Below are positions 17,378-27,428 of a DNA stretch of 64,000 bases, piece after piece. The stretch's first letter is position 1. Each line of letters starts with the position of its first letter. Location of the stretch: NCBI RefSeq assembly GCF_002104455.1, contig NZ_NBOC01000004.1:1-64000 (forward strand), given 5' to 3'. A model generated the notes under the pieces. That model did no database searches. It worked only from the letters and a program-made list of their open reading frames with translations, and was not told the DNA's origin. The translations under genes were made by a program, and so were the position numbers. Source of the stretch: Colwellia chukchiensis. Its GTDB lineage: Bacteria > Pseudomonadota > Gammaproteobacteria > Enterobacterales > Alteromonadaceae.

Positions 17378-18124
17378 ATGTTTAAAAATATAGCTATAGC
17401 TATTATTGTAATGTTTGCCATCAGCAGCAGCCCGTTTTCTAAAGCGGCTATTATATCTAGTTTCGATGTTGATACGGAATTAACCATATTATCTGATTTT
17501 GCGACAAGTGAGTTTGATGCGTATTTTGATGGAGAATTTTTAGATATAGCAGGCTTAGCAACGGGAGGGGTCTCGGGGTCAGGTGACTTTAGTTCGACCT
17601 TAGCAGCGTTAGAAGCTGTAGTGTTAAGTGCATATGCTGAGGGTGCAGTAACAGGCTCTCCCGGCAGTGTTGATGGCTTTTATCTATCGTCTGGCGAATT
17701 ATTTATTGAAAATACCGGTGCGAGTATTTTAACTGGCGAAGTAAGCTTTGACATTGCAATGTTTGCCAGTATTTTTACTGATACGGTTGATGAAATGGCG
17801 CTTGCTTTTAGTGGTTTATTTATTAGCTACGAAATCTATGACGGTGTCGGAAATTTGGTTACTGAAGACATATTATTTGATGACTTTATCGAGTTTGATA
17901 GTAGCCTAGACGGTACAGGAGGCTTTAATAACAGTGTCTCTAGTTTGTTGACCAATAACGTAAGACTTGCAGCTGATGAAAGCATTTTATATTACTTTGA
18001 ATTAGATGCCTTCGGCTTTGCCGATACGCTAAGGGCGCCAACAACGAGTGTGCCTGAGCCGTCAACACTTGTTATATTTGCTTTAGGGTTGGTTGCACTT
18101 ACTTTGCGTCGAATAAAAAGGTAA
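17378..18124 (+). CDS. PEP-CTERM sorting-domain protein
   Basis: This 248-residue exported protein has an N-terminal signal (MFKNIAIAIIVMFAISSS to about SKAA) and a C-terminal PEP-CTERM sorting signal: VPEPSTL, a hydrophobic helix and a basic tail (LRRIKR). Exosortase recognises such tails and places the protein on the cell surface or in exopolysaccharide matrix. The middle is acidic, low in Lys/Arg and has no Cys, with beta-rich repeats of FDVD and FDDFIEFDSS character; no known domain is recognised. It closes the operon of three secreted collar proteins, suggesting that they share a surface structure. A perfect-stem terminator follows. Confidence 0.88.
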   Translation: MFKNIAIAIIVMFAISSSPFSKAAIISSFDVDTELTILSDFATSEFDAYFDGEFLDIAGLATGGVSGSGDFSSTLAALEAVVLSAYAEGAVTGSPGSVDGFYLSSGELFIENTGASILTGEVSFDIAMFASIFTDTVDEMALAFSGLFISYEIYDGVGNLVTEDILFDDFIEFDSSLDGTGGFNNSVSSLLTNNVRLAADESILYYFELDAFGFADTLRAPTTSVPEPSTLVIFALGLVALTLRRIKR

Positions 18125-18151
18125 TTAGACTTTATTGTTATTTCTGTTAAT

Positions 18152-18187
18152 AAAAACATCAATCATTCGATTGATGTTTTTGTTGTC
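18152..18187 (+). terminator. Rho-independent terminator after the collar/PEP-CTERM operon
   Basis: AAAAACATCAATC (18152-18164) pairs perfectly over 13 bases with GATTGATGTTTTT (18169-18181) around an ATTC loop. The T-rich 3' arm provides the U-tract. Confidence 0.9.
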
Positions 18188-18588
18188 ACATACGCCTAGC
18201 TTAGATCTTTTGCTGATTATGCAAATAAGGCTTGAGTAAGGATTTTACCTTAGCAAGCGTATAGCTTTACTACTTGCTAGTAAAACTACCGAAAATATCC
18301 GTTTAAGTGCAATTTAATGCTTAAAGGTTGTTGGCTGCGCGAGAATGACAGTATTTAGTTTTTTATGGCTTTTACCTTGTCATTGTCAAAATGAACACTT
18401 TGCTACTTTGTGATTTTTCGCACAAGCACCTGAAATATCAGCTTAGGTTTGATCGGTATCAACTAGCCGGCATTCTTCTCAACGTTTACATATTCTATCA
18501 TTGCCATTGTTCCCTATAGCGCGTAATTTAGCCGCAATTACTTCGATATCTAACATCATTGCTGATATACAAATGCGAATAGGAAATT
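18188..18588. other. Intergenic region upstream of norQ
   Basis: About 400 bases lie between the terminator and norQ. It holds the FNR-like box at 18449-18462 and presumably the norQEF promoter. No small gene could be supported. Confidence 0.5.
18449..18498 (+). promoter_or_regulatory. Perfect FNR/DNR box and candidate promoter of norQEF
   Basis: TTGATCGGTATCAA (18449-18462) is a perfect TTGAT-N4-ATCAA dyad as bound by FNR/ANR/DNR-type regulators. If bound at -41.5, transcription would start near 18497; TACATA (18487-18492) and TATTCT (18491-18496) are possible -10 elements there. It is about 130 bases before the norQ start. The FNR-family identity of the site is established by consensus; its use here is inference. 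Confidence 0.75.
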
Positions 18589-19428
18589 ATGACTACTCTC
18601 AATTTAAATGCCTCGGTGGCGATCGCTGCTGATAACACAGACCAAGCAAAGACGTCACTATTTTATCAAGAGCAAGATAATGAGGTGGCATTATTTGAAT
18701 ATGCTTACAACCAACAATTACCGGTGTTAATTAAAGGCCCAACCGGTTGTGGTAAAACCCGTTTTGTTGCCCACATGGCGGAAAAACTCAATAAACCATT
18801 ATATACGGTTGCCTGCCATGATGACTTAACCGCCGCTGACTTAGTTGGCCGCCACCTCGTTGGACCGCAAGGGACGTACTGGCAAGATGGACCCTTAACG
18901 CGGGCGGTGCGTGAAGGCGGCATTTGCTATTTAGATGAAGTGGTAGAAGCACGCAAAGATACCACAGTTGTGCTACACCCGTTAGCAGATGATCGCCGTA
19001 TTTTGCCATTAGAGCGCACCGGTGAACTTATTGAAGCCGCACCGGGTTTTATGCTGGTGGTATCTTATAACCCCGGCTATCAAAACCTGTTTAAAGGCAT
19101 GAAACCTAGTACCCGTCAGCGCTTTATTGGCTTGCGCTTTGGTTACCCAGAAAGCGAAATAGAACAAGATATTATCATTAAAGAAACGGGCGTTGAGCCA
19201 AATTTAGCCTTTAAACTTGTTGAGTTAGCACAAGCCTTACGCCGCCTTGAAGACAATGATCTCGAAGAAGTTGCCTCAACCCGTTTATTGATTTATGCCG
19301 CGAAAATGATGACTTCAGGCATGAATCCATTAGATGTTTGTCGTTGTTGTTTAGCTGAGCCACTCTCTGATGATATTCAAACGGTGAACTCAATTATGGA
19401 AGTAGTAAAAATTTACTTTGACGCCTAA
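18589..19428 (+). CDS. norQ: NorQ, MoxR/CbbQ-type AAA+ ATPase for nitric oxide reductase activation
   Basis: This 279-residue cytoplasmic AAA+ ATPase belongs to the CbbQ/NirQ/NorQ group. It shows Walker A GPTGCGKT (residues 50-57), the family block LTAADLVGRHLVGPQGTYWQ, Walker B ICYLDEVVEAR and sensor SYNPGYQNLFKGMKPSTRQRF. NorQ works with NorD to load or activate the non-heme iron centre of NorB. Placement before norE and norF and near norCB and norD fits. The gene overlaps or abuts norE, whose likely ATG is eight bases after this stop. Confidence 0.92.
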   Translation: MTTLNLNASVAIAADNTDQAKTSLFYQEQDNEVALFEYAYNQQLPVLIKGPTGCGKTRFVAHMAEKLNKPLYTVACHDDLTAADLVGRHLVGPQGTYWQDGPLTRAVREGGICYLDEVVEARKDTTVVLHPLADDRRILPLERTGELIEAAPGFMLVVSYNPGYQNLFKGMKPSTRQRFIGLRFGYPESEIEQDIIIKETGVEPNLAFKLVELAQALRRLEDNDLEEVASTRLLIYAAKMMTSGMNPLDVCRCCLAEPLSDDIQTVNSIMEVVKIYFDA

Positions 19429-19435
19429 CGCCACC

Positions 19436-20059
19436 ATGAAAACAGAAAATATTTTGCAAGCAGAATCAGTAACTCAGCTGTTAGAAAATAAGGCAGATAA
19501 ACGCTTGCCAGGCGATTTGGCAATGTGGTTTTTTATTTTGGCCGAGTTAACAGTATTTGCGGTATTTTTTATTGGCTTTGCCGTTGCGGAAAATGCCAAT
19601 ATGGCCATGTTCGCGGAAGGAAAAGCACAGCTGCATAAGGTGGCAGGGCTTATCAATACCATTGCCTTGATCACCAGCAGTTACTTTGTTGCTCTATCGT
19701 TACATTCGATGCGAAAAAATAATGCTAAACAAACTCTGCGGCACTTGGGCTTAGCGTTAGTATTTGCCGGCGTTTATGTAGTGTTAAAGCTATGGGAGTA
19801 TCAAGCGCTATTTGCCTTAGGTATTCATATTGAAACCAATACTTTTTTCACCTTGTATTTTTTGATCACTGCTTTTCATTTTCTACATATTATTTTAGGA
19901 ATGTTGATTCTGGCGTATATGGCCATTAACGTTTATAAAGACAATTACAACGATCCGACAACCGAGAATGAGTTTTCAGGCTTTGAATCTGGCGCCTGCT
20001 ATTGGCATATGGTGGATTTATTGTGGATTATTTTATTTCCGCTCATTTATATTATTTAG
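19436..20059 (+). CDS. norE: NorE, cytochrome c oxidase subunit III-like membrane protein
   Basis: This protein has 207 residues from ATG 19436; an in-frame TTG at 19418 would overlap norQ. Neither start has a clear ribosome binding site, so coupling to norQ translation is likely. It has five to six membrane segments typical of the heme-copper oxidase subunit III family: LPGDLAMWFFILAELTVFAVFF near the start, FFTLYFLITAFHFLHIILGM in the centre and YWHMVDLLWIILFPLIYII at the end. In nor clusters this is NorE, which improves NO reductase activity but is not catalytic. Confidence 0.9.
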   Translation: MKTENILQAESVTQLLENKADKRLPGDLAMWFFILAELTVFAVFFIGFAVAENANMAMFAEGKAQLHKVAGLINTIALITSSYFVALSLHSMRKNNAKQTLRHLGLALVFAGVYVVLKLWEYQALFALGIHIETNTFFTLYFLITAFHFLHIILGMLILAYMAINVYKDNYNDPTTENEFSGFESGACYWHMVDLLWIILFPLIYII

Positions 20060-20070
20060 GGAGTCGCTAA

Positions 20071-20337
20071 ATGTTAAAAGTATGGCAAGGTTTTGCGCTG
20101 AGTTGGGCTTGGTTACTTATTCTTACCTTAGTCTCTGTTGCGATTGGACTTTATTATCAATCAACGGCTTTTAATCGCTTTGCCTTTATTAGCATAGTAA
20201 TGTTGATTATCGCCATGAAAGGGCAGCAAATTATTGATATTTTTATGGAGCTTAAACACGCACCTAGGTTATGGCGCAGCGTAATGCTAGCTTATGTAAT
20301 TATTATTCCACTAATTATTACCTTTATTTATTTGTAA
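20071..20337 (+). CDS. norF: NorF-like small membrane protein (cytochrome c oxidase subunit IV family)
   Basis: This 88-residue protein has three hydrophobic segments (WAWLLILTLVSVAIGLYY, FAFISIVMLIIAMKG and SVMLAYVIIIPLIITFIYL). The pattern MLIIAMKGQQIIDIFMELKHAPRLWR matches the subunit IV/NorF family, whose members precede or follow NorE in nor clusters. GGGAG lies nine bases before the ATG and the gap to norE is 11 bases. It probably assists NO reductase assembly or activity. Confidence 0.85.
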   Translation: MLKVWQGFALSWAWLLILTLVSVAIGLYYQSTAFNRFAFISIVMLIIAMKGQQIIDIFMELKHAPRLWRSVMLAYVIIIPLIITFIYL

Positions 20338-20718
20338 ACCATTCATCATTTTACCGGCTGTTATCTGGCGGTCACCTGTGATAACAGCGCAGCTTTTTAG
20401 TCAGCAAACAAGGCTTGTTTTTGTTAACAGTCGCTCAATTTTAACTTAGCAAAAACAGTATTGTAGCGCGTTAGTTAGCGAGTTTTATTTCGTCGCTATA
20501 CCTTTAAAAACCCTACATAAATTAAGGGTTTACTGCTGGTATTATCAACAAAATCCTTATGGTTTATCGTGCGGTCAAGGTATTTATTTGTCGCTAACAG
20601 GTTTTTTTGATTTTATTTGTTACACTTTTCTAAAAACTTGATTCTCATCAAGATCAACAGCTAGAGATTCCCTTATCATGAATTTGCTTTATTACATTAT
20701 TTTAATAAGGGAAATACC
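20338..20718. other. Intergenic region between norF and norC
   Basis: The 381-base gap contains a possible weak hairpin at 20508-20531 (AAACCCT/AGGGTTT, ten-base loop) that may end the norQEF transcript, and the FNR box with promoter of norCB near its 3' end. There is no gene. Confidence 0.5.
20638..20686 (+). promoter_or_regulatory. FNR/DNR box and class II promoter of norCB
   Basis: TTGATTCTCATCAA (20638-20651) is a perfect FNR/DNR dyad. TATCAT (20674-20679), five of six matches to the -10 consensus, sits exactly where a class II activated promoter needs it: the site centre at 20644.5 is 41.5 bases before a start near 20686. norC begins 33 bases later. Confidence 0.85.
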
Positions 20719-22552
<1,834 letters not shown>

Positions 22553-22601
22553 GCGATAGCCTTGACCTTAAGTAATGTGTCACACGTTACTTAGCAATAA
22601 T

Positions 22602-22632
22602 AAAGCCGTGATAGTTATATCGCGGCTTTGTT
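22602..22632 (+). terminator. Rho-independent terminator after norB
   Basis: AAAGCCGTGATA (22602-22613) pairs with TATCGCGGCTTT (22618-22629), one G-U pair, four-base loop, with T residues inside and after the 3' arm. A second, imperfect hairpin (AAGTAATGTG/CACGTTACTT) lies just upstream near 22570-22592. Confidence 0.85.
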
Positions 22633-22681
22633 TATTAACCATTATAGTATCTGAACTTGATAACAAGCGGTGGAGTACTTC

Positions 22682-22960
22682 ATGAGTGATTATCAATTAA
22701 CACAACGAAAACAAAAGCATATCCTGCAACGGTTGGCAAAAGTGGTTAGCATTGTCAGTATCATTGCTGCCTTTATTTGTGCCGGTTATCTACTAACTCT
22801 AAATGACACTGACGATAAAGTGATGAAGGCATTTTTTGGCTCAATTTCGTTTTTTTGTTTTACCATGGGTTTAGTTCTCCATAGTATTGGTAGCGCCAAC
22901 TTACCCGACTTAACTGTGCCACAAGACAAAGTGACGCATAAACCCGACCCTAAAATGTAA
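22682..22960 (+). CDS. Small membrane protein of the nor cluster, function unknown
   Basis: This 92-residue protein from ATG 22682 has GGAG seven bases upstream; an in-frame GTG at 22670 overlaps the ribosome binding site and is unlikely. It has two hydrophobic segments (VVSIVSIIAAFICAGYLLTL and AFFGSISFFCFTMGLVLHSIG) flanked by a basic N-terminus and a hydrophilic Pro- and Lys-rich C-terminus. I do not recognise the family. It lies between norB and norD, after the norB terminator and before an FNR-like site, so it may be an accessory protein of NO reduction. Confidence 0.7.
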   Translation: MSDYQLTQRKQKHILQRLAKVVSIVSIIAAFICAGYLLTLNDTDDKVMKAFFGSISFFCFTMGLVLHSIGSANLPDLTVPQDKVTHKPDPKM

Positions 22961-22990
22961 ACTAGAAACTTTCATGCTAACGCCACTAAT

Positions 22991-23039
22991 TTGACATACA
23001 TCACAATGGCGTTACTAAATTCACGTTAGCATAGAGCTA
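22991..23039 (+). promoter_or_regulatory. FNR-like site and candidate promoter of norD-dnrP
   Basis: TTGACATACATCAC (22991-23004) matches eight of ten positions of TTGAT-N4-ATCAA. TAGCAT (23027-23032) lies at the -10 position for a start near 23039, giving the same -41.5 geometry as the norCB promoter. The match is imperfect, so confidence rests partly on the repeated layout in this cluster. Confidence 0.55.
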
Positions 23040-23071
23040 TCTAAAGCGGTTGTTCTGTTGGGAAAGGTAAA

Positions 23072-24913
23072 ATGGAAGAGTGGGTAGGCGGTCTTTGGCA
23101 CAAATACATTACGCGTAAAGCAAGCTCAAATTACGAGCATGCAGCGGTGCAGTTTGCCGATGTGAGTCATGCTATAGGTATGGTTTTTCGTGCCTTAGGC
23201 GGTGACGCGGTTAAGCGTGTTGAAGCGGCCAGTGGTCGTGACTATATTGTCCGGCGCAGCTTTTTAGAAAAAATTGCCGGTGAAAACCAACAAATCAGCT
23301 TAGCTTGGCAAGATGACGAAAGCTTACGACTGCCTGAAACCTTAGCGGTATTTCCAACTACTGAGCTCAATCATGACTTATATATATGGTTAGCCGTGTT
23401 AGCGGCTCAACATGATGGTAAGTTTCGACATTGGGCAATTGATAACCAAGCGTTAGTGGTTAAGGTATTGCAGCGTTATCCGGTATTAAAAGCTCGTTAT
23501 CAGCGCTTGGCTCAAGCCTTTATTGCTAGCCGTGGCGATCACAGCAAAAGACCAAAAGCTGAGCAATTAATGGAGCAAGCCATCAGGCAAGCGATATTAC
23601 AGCCGGGGTCAGTTACAGAGTTTCCAACGGTTAATTACGCGCCGCAAGCCGTATATTTGTGGCTATACCCGTCTGCGCAAGTTGACCCACAAGTATTACC
23701 TGAGTATATCGACGATGAAGAGGACGGCGAATCAGCAGAGTTAAGTAAAGCGAAAAAAAGTGACAGCACCCGAAAAAAAGCTGAGCGTGTTGACACAGGT
23801 GACGATAAAGAAGGCATGATGATATTTCGTCTAGAAAGCCTGTTTTCTTGGAGTGAGTTTTCAAAGCTTGACCGTGGAACCGATGACAGTGATGACGATG
23901 AAGAGGACAATCAGCGTATCGCAGAAGATCTTGATAAAATTACCTTATCAAATCAGCAAAGCGAAAAAAGTGCCCGTATTAAAATCGATATGGACTTACC
24001 TTCGGCATCTGAAGATGACTTGCCGTTAGGCGAGGGCATTAAAATTCCAGAGTGGCACTATAAAAAACAATGTCTAGAAGCGGATCGCTGCTTATTGCAA
24101 CCCATGTTACCTAAAGATGCAGGTCCGAAAAAGTTACCAATAAAATTACAAAAAACGGCAAAAGCTATTCAAGCGCAATTTGAACAATTACGCAGCGTAC
24201 GATATTGGCTCAAAGGTCAGCAACAGGGAGAGGAGCTCGACTTACCAGCGTGGCTTGATTTTCATGTTGAATCAAAAATATCACCCACTGAAGAACGAGG
24301 CCATTACCGCAGCTTTCGTGGTAATAATCGCGATATTTCCACTTTGTTACTGGCTGATTTATCCATGTCGACGGATGCCTACCTAGACGATAACAGCCGG
24401 GTAATTGATGTGGTGCAAGACTCTATGCTGTTATTTGCTGAGGCGTTACACAGCGTTCAAGACAGTTTTGCTATGTATGGGTTTTCTTCAGTTAGGCGCA
24501 GCAATGTCCGCTTTACGCTATTGAAAAACTTTAATGAAAAATACGACGATATTATTCGAGGCCGCGTACAATCACTTCGCCCAGGCTTTTATACTCGCAT
24601 GGGGGCAGCGATTCGCCAAGCAACGAAAGTTTTGGTTGAGCAACGCAGTAGCCAGAAATTATTACTAATATTAACCGACGGTAAGCCAAATGATATCGAT
24701 CATTATGAAGGGCGCTTTGGTATCGAAGACACGCATCAAGCGATAAAAGAAGCCAATAAGCTGGGTATTAAACCGTTTTGTATTACCATAGACCAAGAAG
24801 CACAAAGCTATTTACCTTACATTTTTGGTAGTAATGGGTATACGGTTATTTTAAGACCTGAGCAGTTGCCTGTGCGCTTGCCGCAGTTATATCATCAACT
24901 AACCAGTCAATAA
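23072..24913 (+). CDS. norD: NorD, VWA-domain activation protein of nitric oxide reductase
   Basis: This 613-residue cytoplasmic protein is the NorQ partner required for active NO reductase. The N-terminal half (EEWVGGLWHKYITRKAS) matches NorD/CbbO-type proteins. The middle (about residues 215-330) is acidic and low complexity (DDEEDGESAELSKAK, DDSDDDEEDN). The C-terminal von Willebrand A domain has a MIDAS site DLSMSTD (about residue 429), the Thr of FYTRMGAAIRQAT and the LLILTDGKPNDIDHYEGRFG motif. The gene has a separate FNR-like promoter. dnrP follows closely and is probably co-transcribed. Confidence 0.92.
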   Translation: MEEWVGGLWHKYITRKASSNYEHAAVQFADVSHAIGMVFRALGGDAVKRVEAASGRDYIVRRSFLEKIAGENQQISLAWQDDESLRLPETLAVFPTTELNHDLYIWLAVLAAQHDGKFRHWAIDNQALVVKVLQRYPVLKARYQRLAQAFIASRGDHSKRPKAEQLMEQAIRQAILQPGSVTEFPTVNYAPQAVYLWLYPSAQVDPQVLPEYIDDEEDGESAELSKAKKSDSTRKKAERVDTGDDKEGMMIFRLESLFSWSEFSKLDRGTDDSDDDEEDNQRIAEDLDKITLSNQQSEKSARIKIDMDLPSASEDDLPLGEGIKIPEWHYKKQCLEADRCLLQPMLPKDAGPKKLPIKLQKTAKAIQAQFEQLRSVRYWLKGQQQGEELDLPAWLDFHVESKISPTEERGHYRSFRGNNRDISTLLLADLSMSTDAYLDDNSRVIDVVQDSMLLFAEALHSVQDSFAMYGFSSVRRSNVRFTLLKNFNEKYDDIIRGRVQSLRPGFYTRMGAAIRQATKVLVEQRSSQKLLLILTDGKPNDIDHYEGRFGIEDTHQAIKEANKLGIKPFCITIDQEAQSYLPYIFGSNGYTVILRPEQLPVRLPQLYHQLTSQ

Positions 24914-24946
24914 ATCGCAGCACAATAAATTTATGTGGGAGGCAAT

Positions 24947-25138
24947 ATGGCCGAAGAACAAGTCGCTTGCTTATTTTGCCAAGTAAAAAATGACAGTAAA
25001 TTAGCAAACTGTAGCCATTGTGGCATGGCGCTAACTCAGCATCACCCCGAAGGCAAAGCGCGTTTAAGTTTTTTTGCTAAAGCATTCTGGGGTATAGTGA
25101 TTTTTTGTGTAGTCATGATGTATCTGTTACCGCGTTAA
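24947..25138 (+). CDS. dnrP: DnrP-like zinc-ribbon membrane protein
   Basis: This 63-residue protein from ATG 24947 has GGGAGG four bases upstream, so the in-frame GTG at 24935 is not needed. It carries a CxxC...CxxC zinc ribbon (VACLFCQVKN and NCSHCGMALT) and a C-terminal membrane helix (FFAKAFWGIVIFCVVMMYLL). This matches DnrP, a small protein found with denitrification genes in Pseudomonas and relatives. Its biochemical role is not established; it is likely co-expressed with norD. Confidence 0.75.
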   Translation: MAEEQVACLFCQVKNDSKLANCSHCGMALTQHHPEGKARLSFFAKAFWGIVIFCVVMMYLLPR

Positions 25139-25150
25139 TACTAACGTCAG

Positions 25151-26254
25151 TTAGGCTTTTGCTAAGCTTGTGCTAGCCAGTAGTTGCGATAACAGCAACT
25201 TTGCCTCTTCACTAAACAATAAATTATTGGCGACATCGTCAATAGTTTGTGACTCTAGCGGAAACTGCTTTTGTCTTGATTGCAACTCACTAATAATGTT
25301 GGCCTCATATAAATAGCAAGCTAGCGGGCGGTTTTTGTATAAAGTAGGTAATAAAGCTGCCTTTTTCATTTTCGCTTGCAATGCTAACACCTCTAAAATT
25401 GCTGGCGGAAACTGCCAATATTTGGCGATCAAGTAAGTCAGTTTTTTTGAGTTTTTAGCCATCATGTCTTTAAATGAGGCGGCATTTGGTTGACAGTCAG
25501 GGTGTACAATGGCAAAAGCTCCCAGCATCAATTGATAAATAATTAAATCACCTAAATGGCTGATCAAGCCAATGAAATAGGCTTGTGCAGCACTACCTTG
25601 TAATGGCGATTGTTGAACGATGCTTTTCGCATTAATGCCAGTTAACAAGCTATGTTGCCATATTTTCTCACCGTATTGGCGAAAGTAAACGTTACTTTGT
25701 GGCACCATTTTGCTAATAAAACCGTTAATGACTCCTTCAACTAACCCTTTTGCACCAAGTAGCATAAAGGCCGACTTAAGCTCGGTGATGGCTTTCTGTT
25801 GTCGGTTGTAATAGCTAGAGTTAGCAAGTTCGATGACCTTTGCTGCAATGACGGGTTCTTGTTGGATAAGGTTGATTAACTCATCGGTATCAAAGTTTGC
25901 ATTGTCGAGTTGTGCAATAATGGCAGTTAATGATGCGGGTAAAATAGGCAGTGCTGCTAAAATGAGTTTTGGCTGCTTGAGTAACGCTTGTATTTTTTCT
26001 GTAATGTAGTCAGTTAACTCATCGTTATTGGTTAATGCTTGACTCGGTGATGCACCCAATAAATAGTCATAAAATGCCTGCTGATATTCATCTTCAAAGC
26101 TGCGGTAGGATATAGGCTTTGGCTGTGTTTCAACCCCCTGACATTTATGCTCATCATCTAAGGTTGATACTTTTCTACTGTCTTCAAAGTAATAAAGGTT
26201 GCTAGCTGTTTTCGGCGTTTTATTGAAAAGTTTATTCAGTAGTCTTGTGAACAT
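25151..26254 (-). CDS. HDOD-domain protein
   Basis: This signalling-type protein contains an HDOD domain (about residues 120-320), recognised by LPILPASLTAIIAQLDN, the helix LINLIQQEPVIAAKVIELAN, SSYYNR and the LLGAKGLVEGVINGFISKM block. HDOD domains are inactive HD-hydrolase relatives found in bacterial signal transduction and stress responses. No catalytic HD pair is seen. The start is uncertain: ATG 26254 (367 residues, MFTRLLNKLFNKTPK) gives a hydrophilic start, whereas a GTG at 26308 would add 18 hydrophobic residues. It is convergent with dnrP; a short dyad ACTAAC-GTCA-GTTAG lies between them. Confidence 0.8.
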   Translation of the reverse strand: MFTRLLNKLFNKTPKTASNLYYFEDSRKVSTLDDEHKCQGVETQPKPISYRSFEDEYQQAFYDYLLGASPSQALTNNDELTDYITEKIQALLKQPKLILAALPILPASLTAIIAQLDNANFDTDELINLIQQEPVIAAKVIELANSSYYNRQQKAITELKSAFMLLGAKGLVEGVINGFISKMVPQSNVYFRQYGEKIWQHSLLTGINAKSIVQQSPLQGSAAQAYFIGLISHLGDLIIYQLMLGAFAIVHPDCQPNAASFKDMMAKNSKKLTYLIAKYWQFPPAILEVLALQAKMKKAALLPTLYKNRPLACYLYEANIISELQSRQKQFPLESQTIDDVANNLLFSEEAKLLLSQLLASTSLAKA

Positions 26255-26308
26255 ATTTGCCAACTTATGAGCCAATGGAATGACTAAAAACGGGCTAGAA
26301 AATAACAC

Positions 26309-26819
26309 GTTATTGCTATCAGTCTCTAGCGTACTAGGGTTGTTATGCTATCACTTTTATCTTCAACAGTTGTAGCATGTTTTACGTTTATTTTCTCGTT
26401 TATTTTTTCGTTTAACTAGGGGGCTCTTTGGAGATTACTTTTTACAGCGATTTTTTTGGTGCTTAGACAAGTGCTGCCTTTAGGTTCATATAAAAACGGA
26501 TGTCGGCTTGGTTATTCGCTTTTTAACTAGCATCACGATTATTCAACGCTCGCGCGCGATTAAATCCATTTTAAATGGCACAAATGTTAACCATGAAAGA
26601 TCAACCGACCCAAGCAAAGACATTAAGCTGTATTTAACATGGCTATTTGCCAAATTTTAGCATGAAGCAAAGTTAGCAGGGAGCAATGTCACTTGTGTAA
26701 AGGGTTATAGCTTATATTATTCGCAAAAATGTAACTTAAAGGAGTATTTCCTTGTTGCTAACGTCAGGGCGTGTAAAATACCGGCATTATTTTTTAGCAC
26801 TGTAAATAAAATTTTCATT
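26309..26819. other. Intergenic region upstream of miaE
   Basis: No gene is supported in these 511 bases between the divergent HDOD gene and miaE. A 13-base near-palindrome CCATTTTAAATGG lies at 26566-26578. The region must contain both promoters; none could be fixed by eye. Confidence 0.4.
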
Positions 26820-27392
26820 ATGTTTCAATTAAAATATCAAACCCCGCAAGCTTGGGTGGATGCTGTATTAAAAGACTTCGACGCATTTTTAACGGATCAT
26901 GCCGCCGCTGAGAAAAAAGCCTCAGGTATGGCGATGTCTATGATCTCACATTACCCCGATCGCAAATCATTGGTTAAAGCCATGGCTGACTTAGCGATAG
27001 AAGAGTTGATACACTTTAAACAGGTATTAAAGCTGATCAATGCCCGTGGCGGTCAACTTGGCGCCGATGAAAAAGACCCATACATTAACCAAATCCGTAA
27101 AGTGTTTCGCAACGGTAGTGACGTGTTTTTTATGGATAGGTTACTGGTGGCCGGTGTTATTGAGGCTCGTGGTCATGAACGATTTTCCTTGGTGGCAGCA
27201 GCTTTACCAGCAGGCAAAGATAAAGACTTTTATCAAAGTATTGCCAAGTCGGAAGAAAAACATAAAAATTTATTTGTTGAGCTCGCCTATGAGTATTTTC
27301 CGCCGGCTGAAGTTGACCAAAGGTTAGCTGAAATCCTTAGCATTGAAGCCGATATTTGTGCTGCTTTGCCTTTTCGAGCGGCATTACATTAG
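26820..27392 (+). CDS. miaE: tRNA 2-methylthio-N6-isopentenyl adenosine-37 hydroxylase
   Basis: This 190-residue ferritin-like non-heme diiron monooxygenase hydroxylates ms2i6A at tRNA position 37. Diiron ligands are visible as LAIEELIHFKQVL (E-x-x-H), GVIEARGHERFSL (E-x-x-x-H) and SEEKHKNLFVELAYEYF, as in MiaE. The start has no clear ribosome binding site, but the family N-terminus begins here. It belongs to the MiaE type found in Pseudomonas, Salmonella and marine Alteromonadales. A glycosyltransferase-like gene follows by 36 bases and may be co-transcribed. Confidence 0.92.
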   Translation: MFQLKYQTPQAWVDAVLKDFDAFLTDHAAAEKKASGMAMSMISHYPDRKSLVKAMADLAIEELIHFKQVLKLINARGGQLGADEKDPYINQIRKVFRNGSDVFFMDRLLVAGVIEARGHERFSLVAAALPAGKDKDFYQSIAKSEEKHKNLFVELAYEYFPPAEVDQRLAEILSIEADICAALPFRAALH

Positions 27393-27428
27393 CAGCGATT
27401 GCTAAGTTAGATTAAGTTAGGAAAGTCC

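Noticed and set aside
23635-23910. Antisense open frames opposite norD
   Set aside because: They mirror the low-complexity acidic region of norD and have no features of their own.
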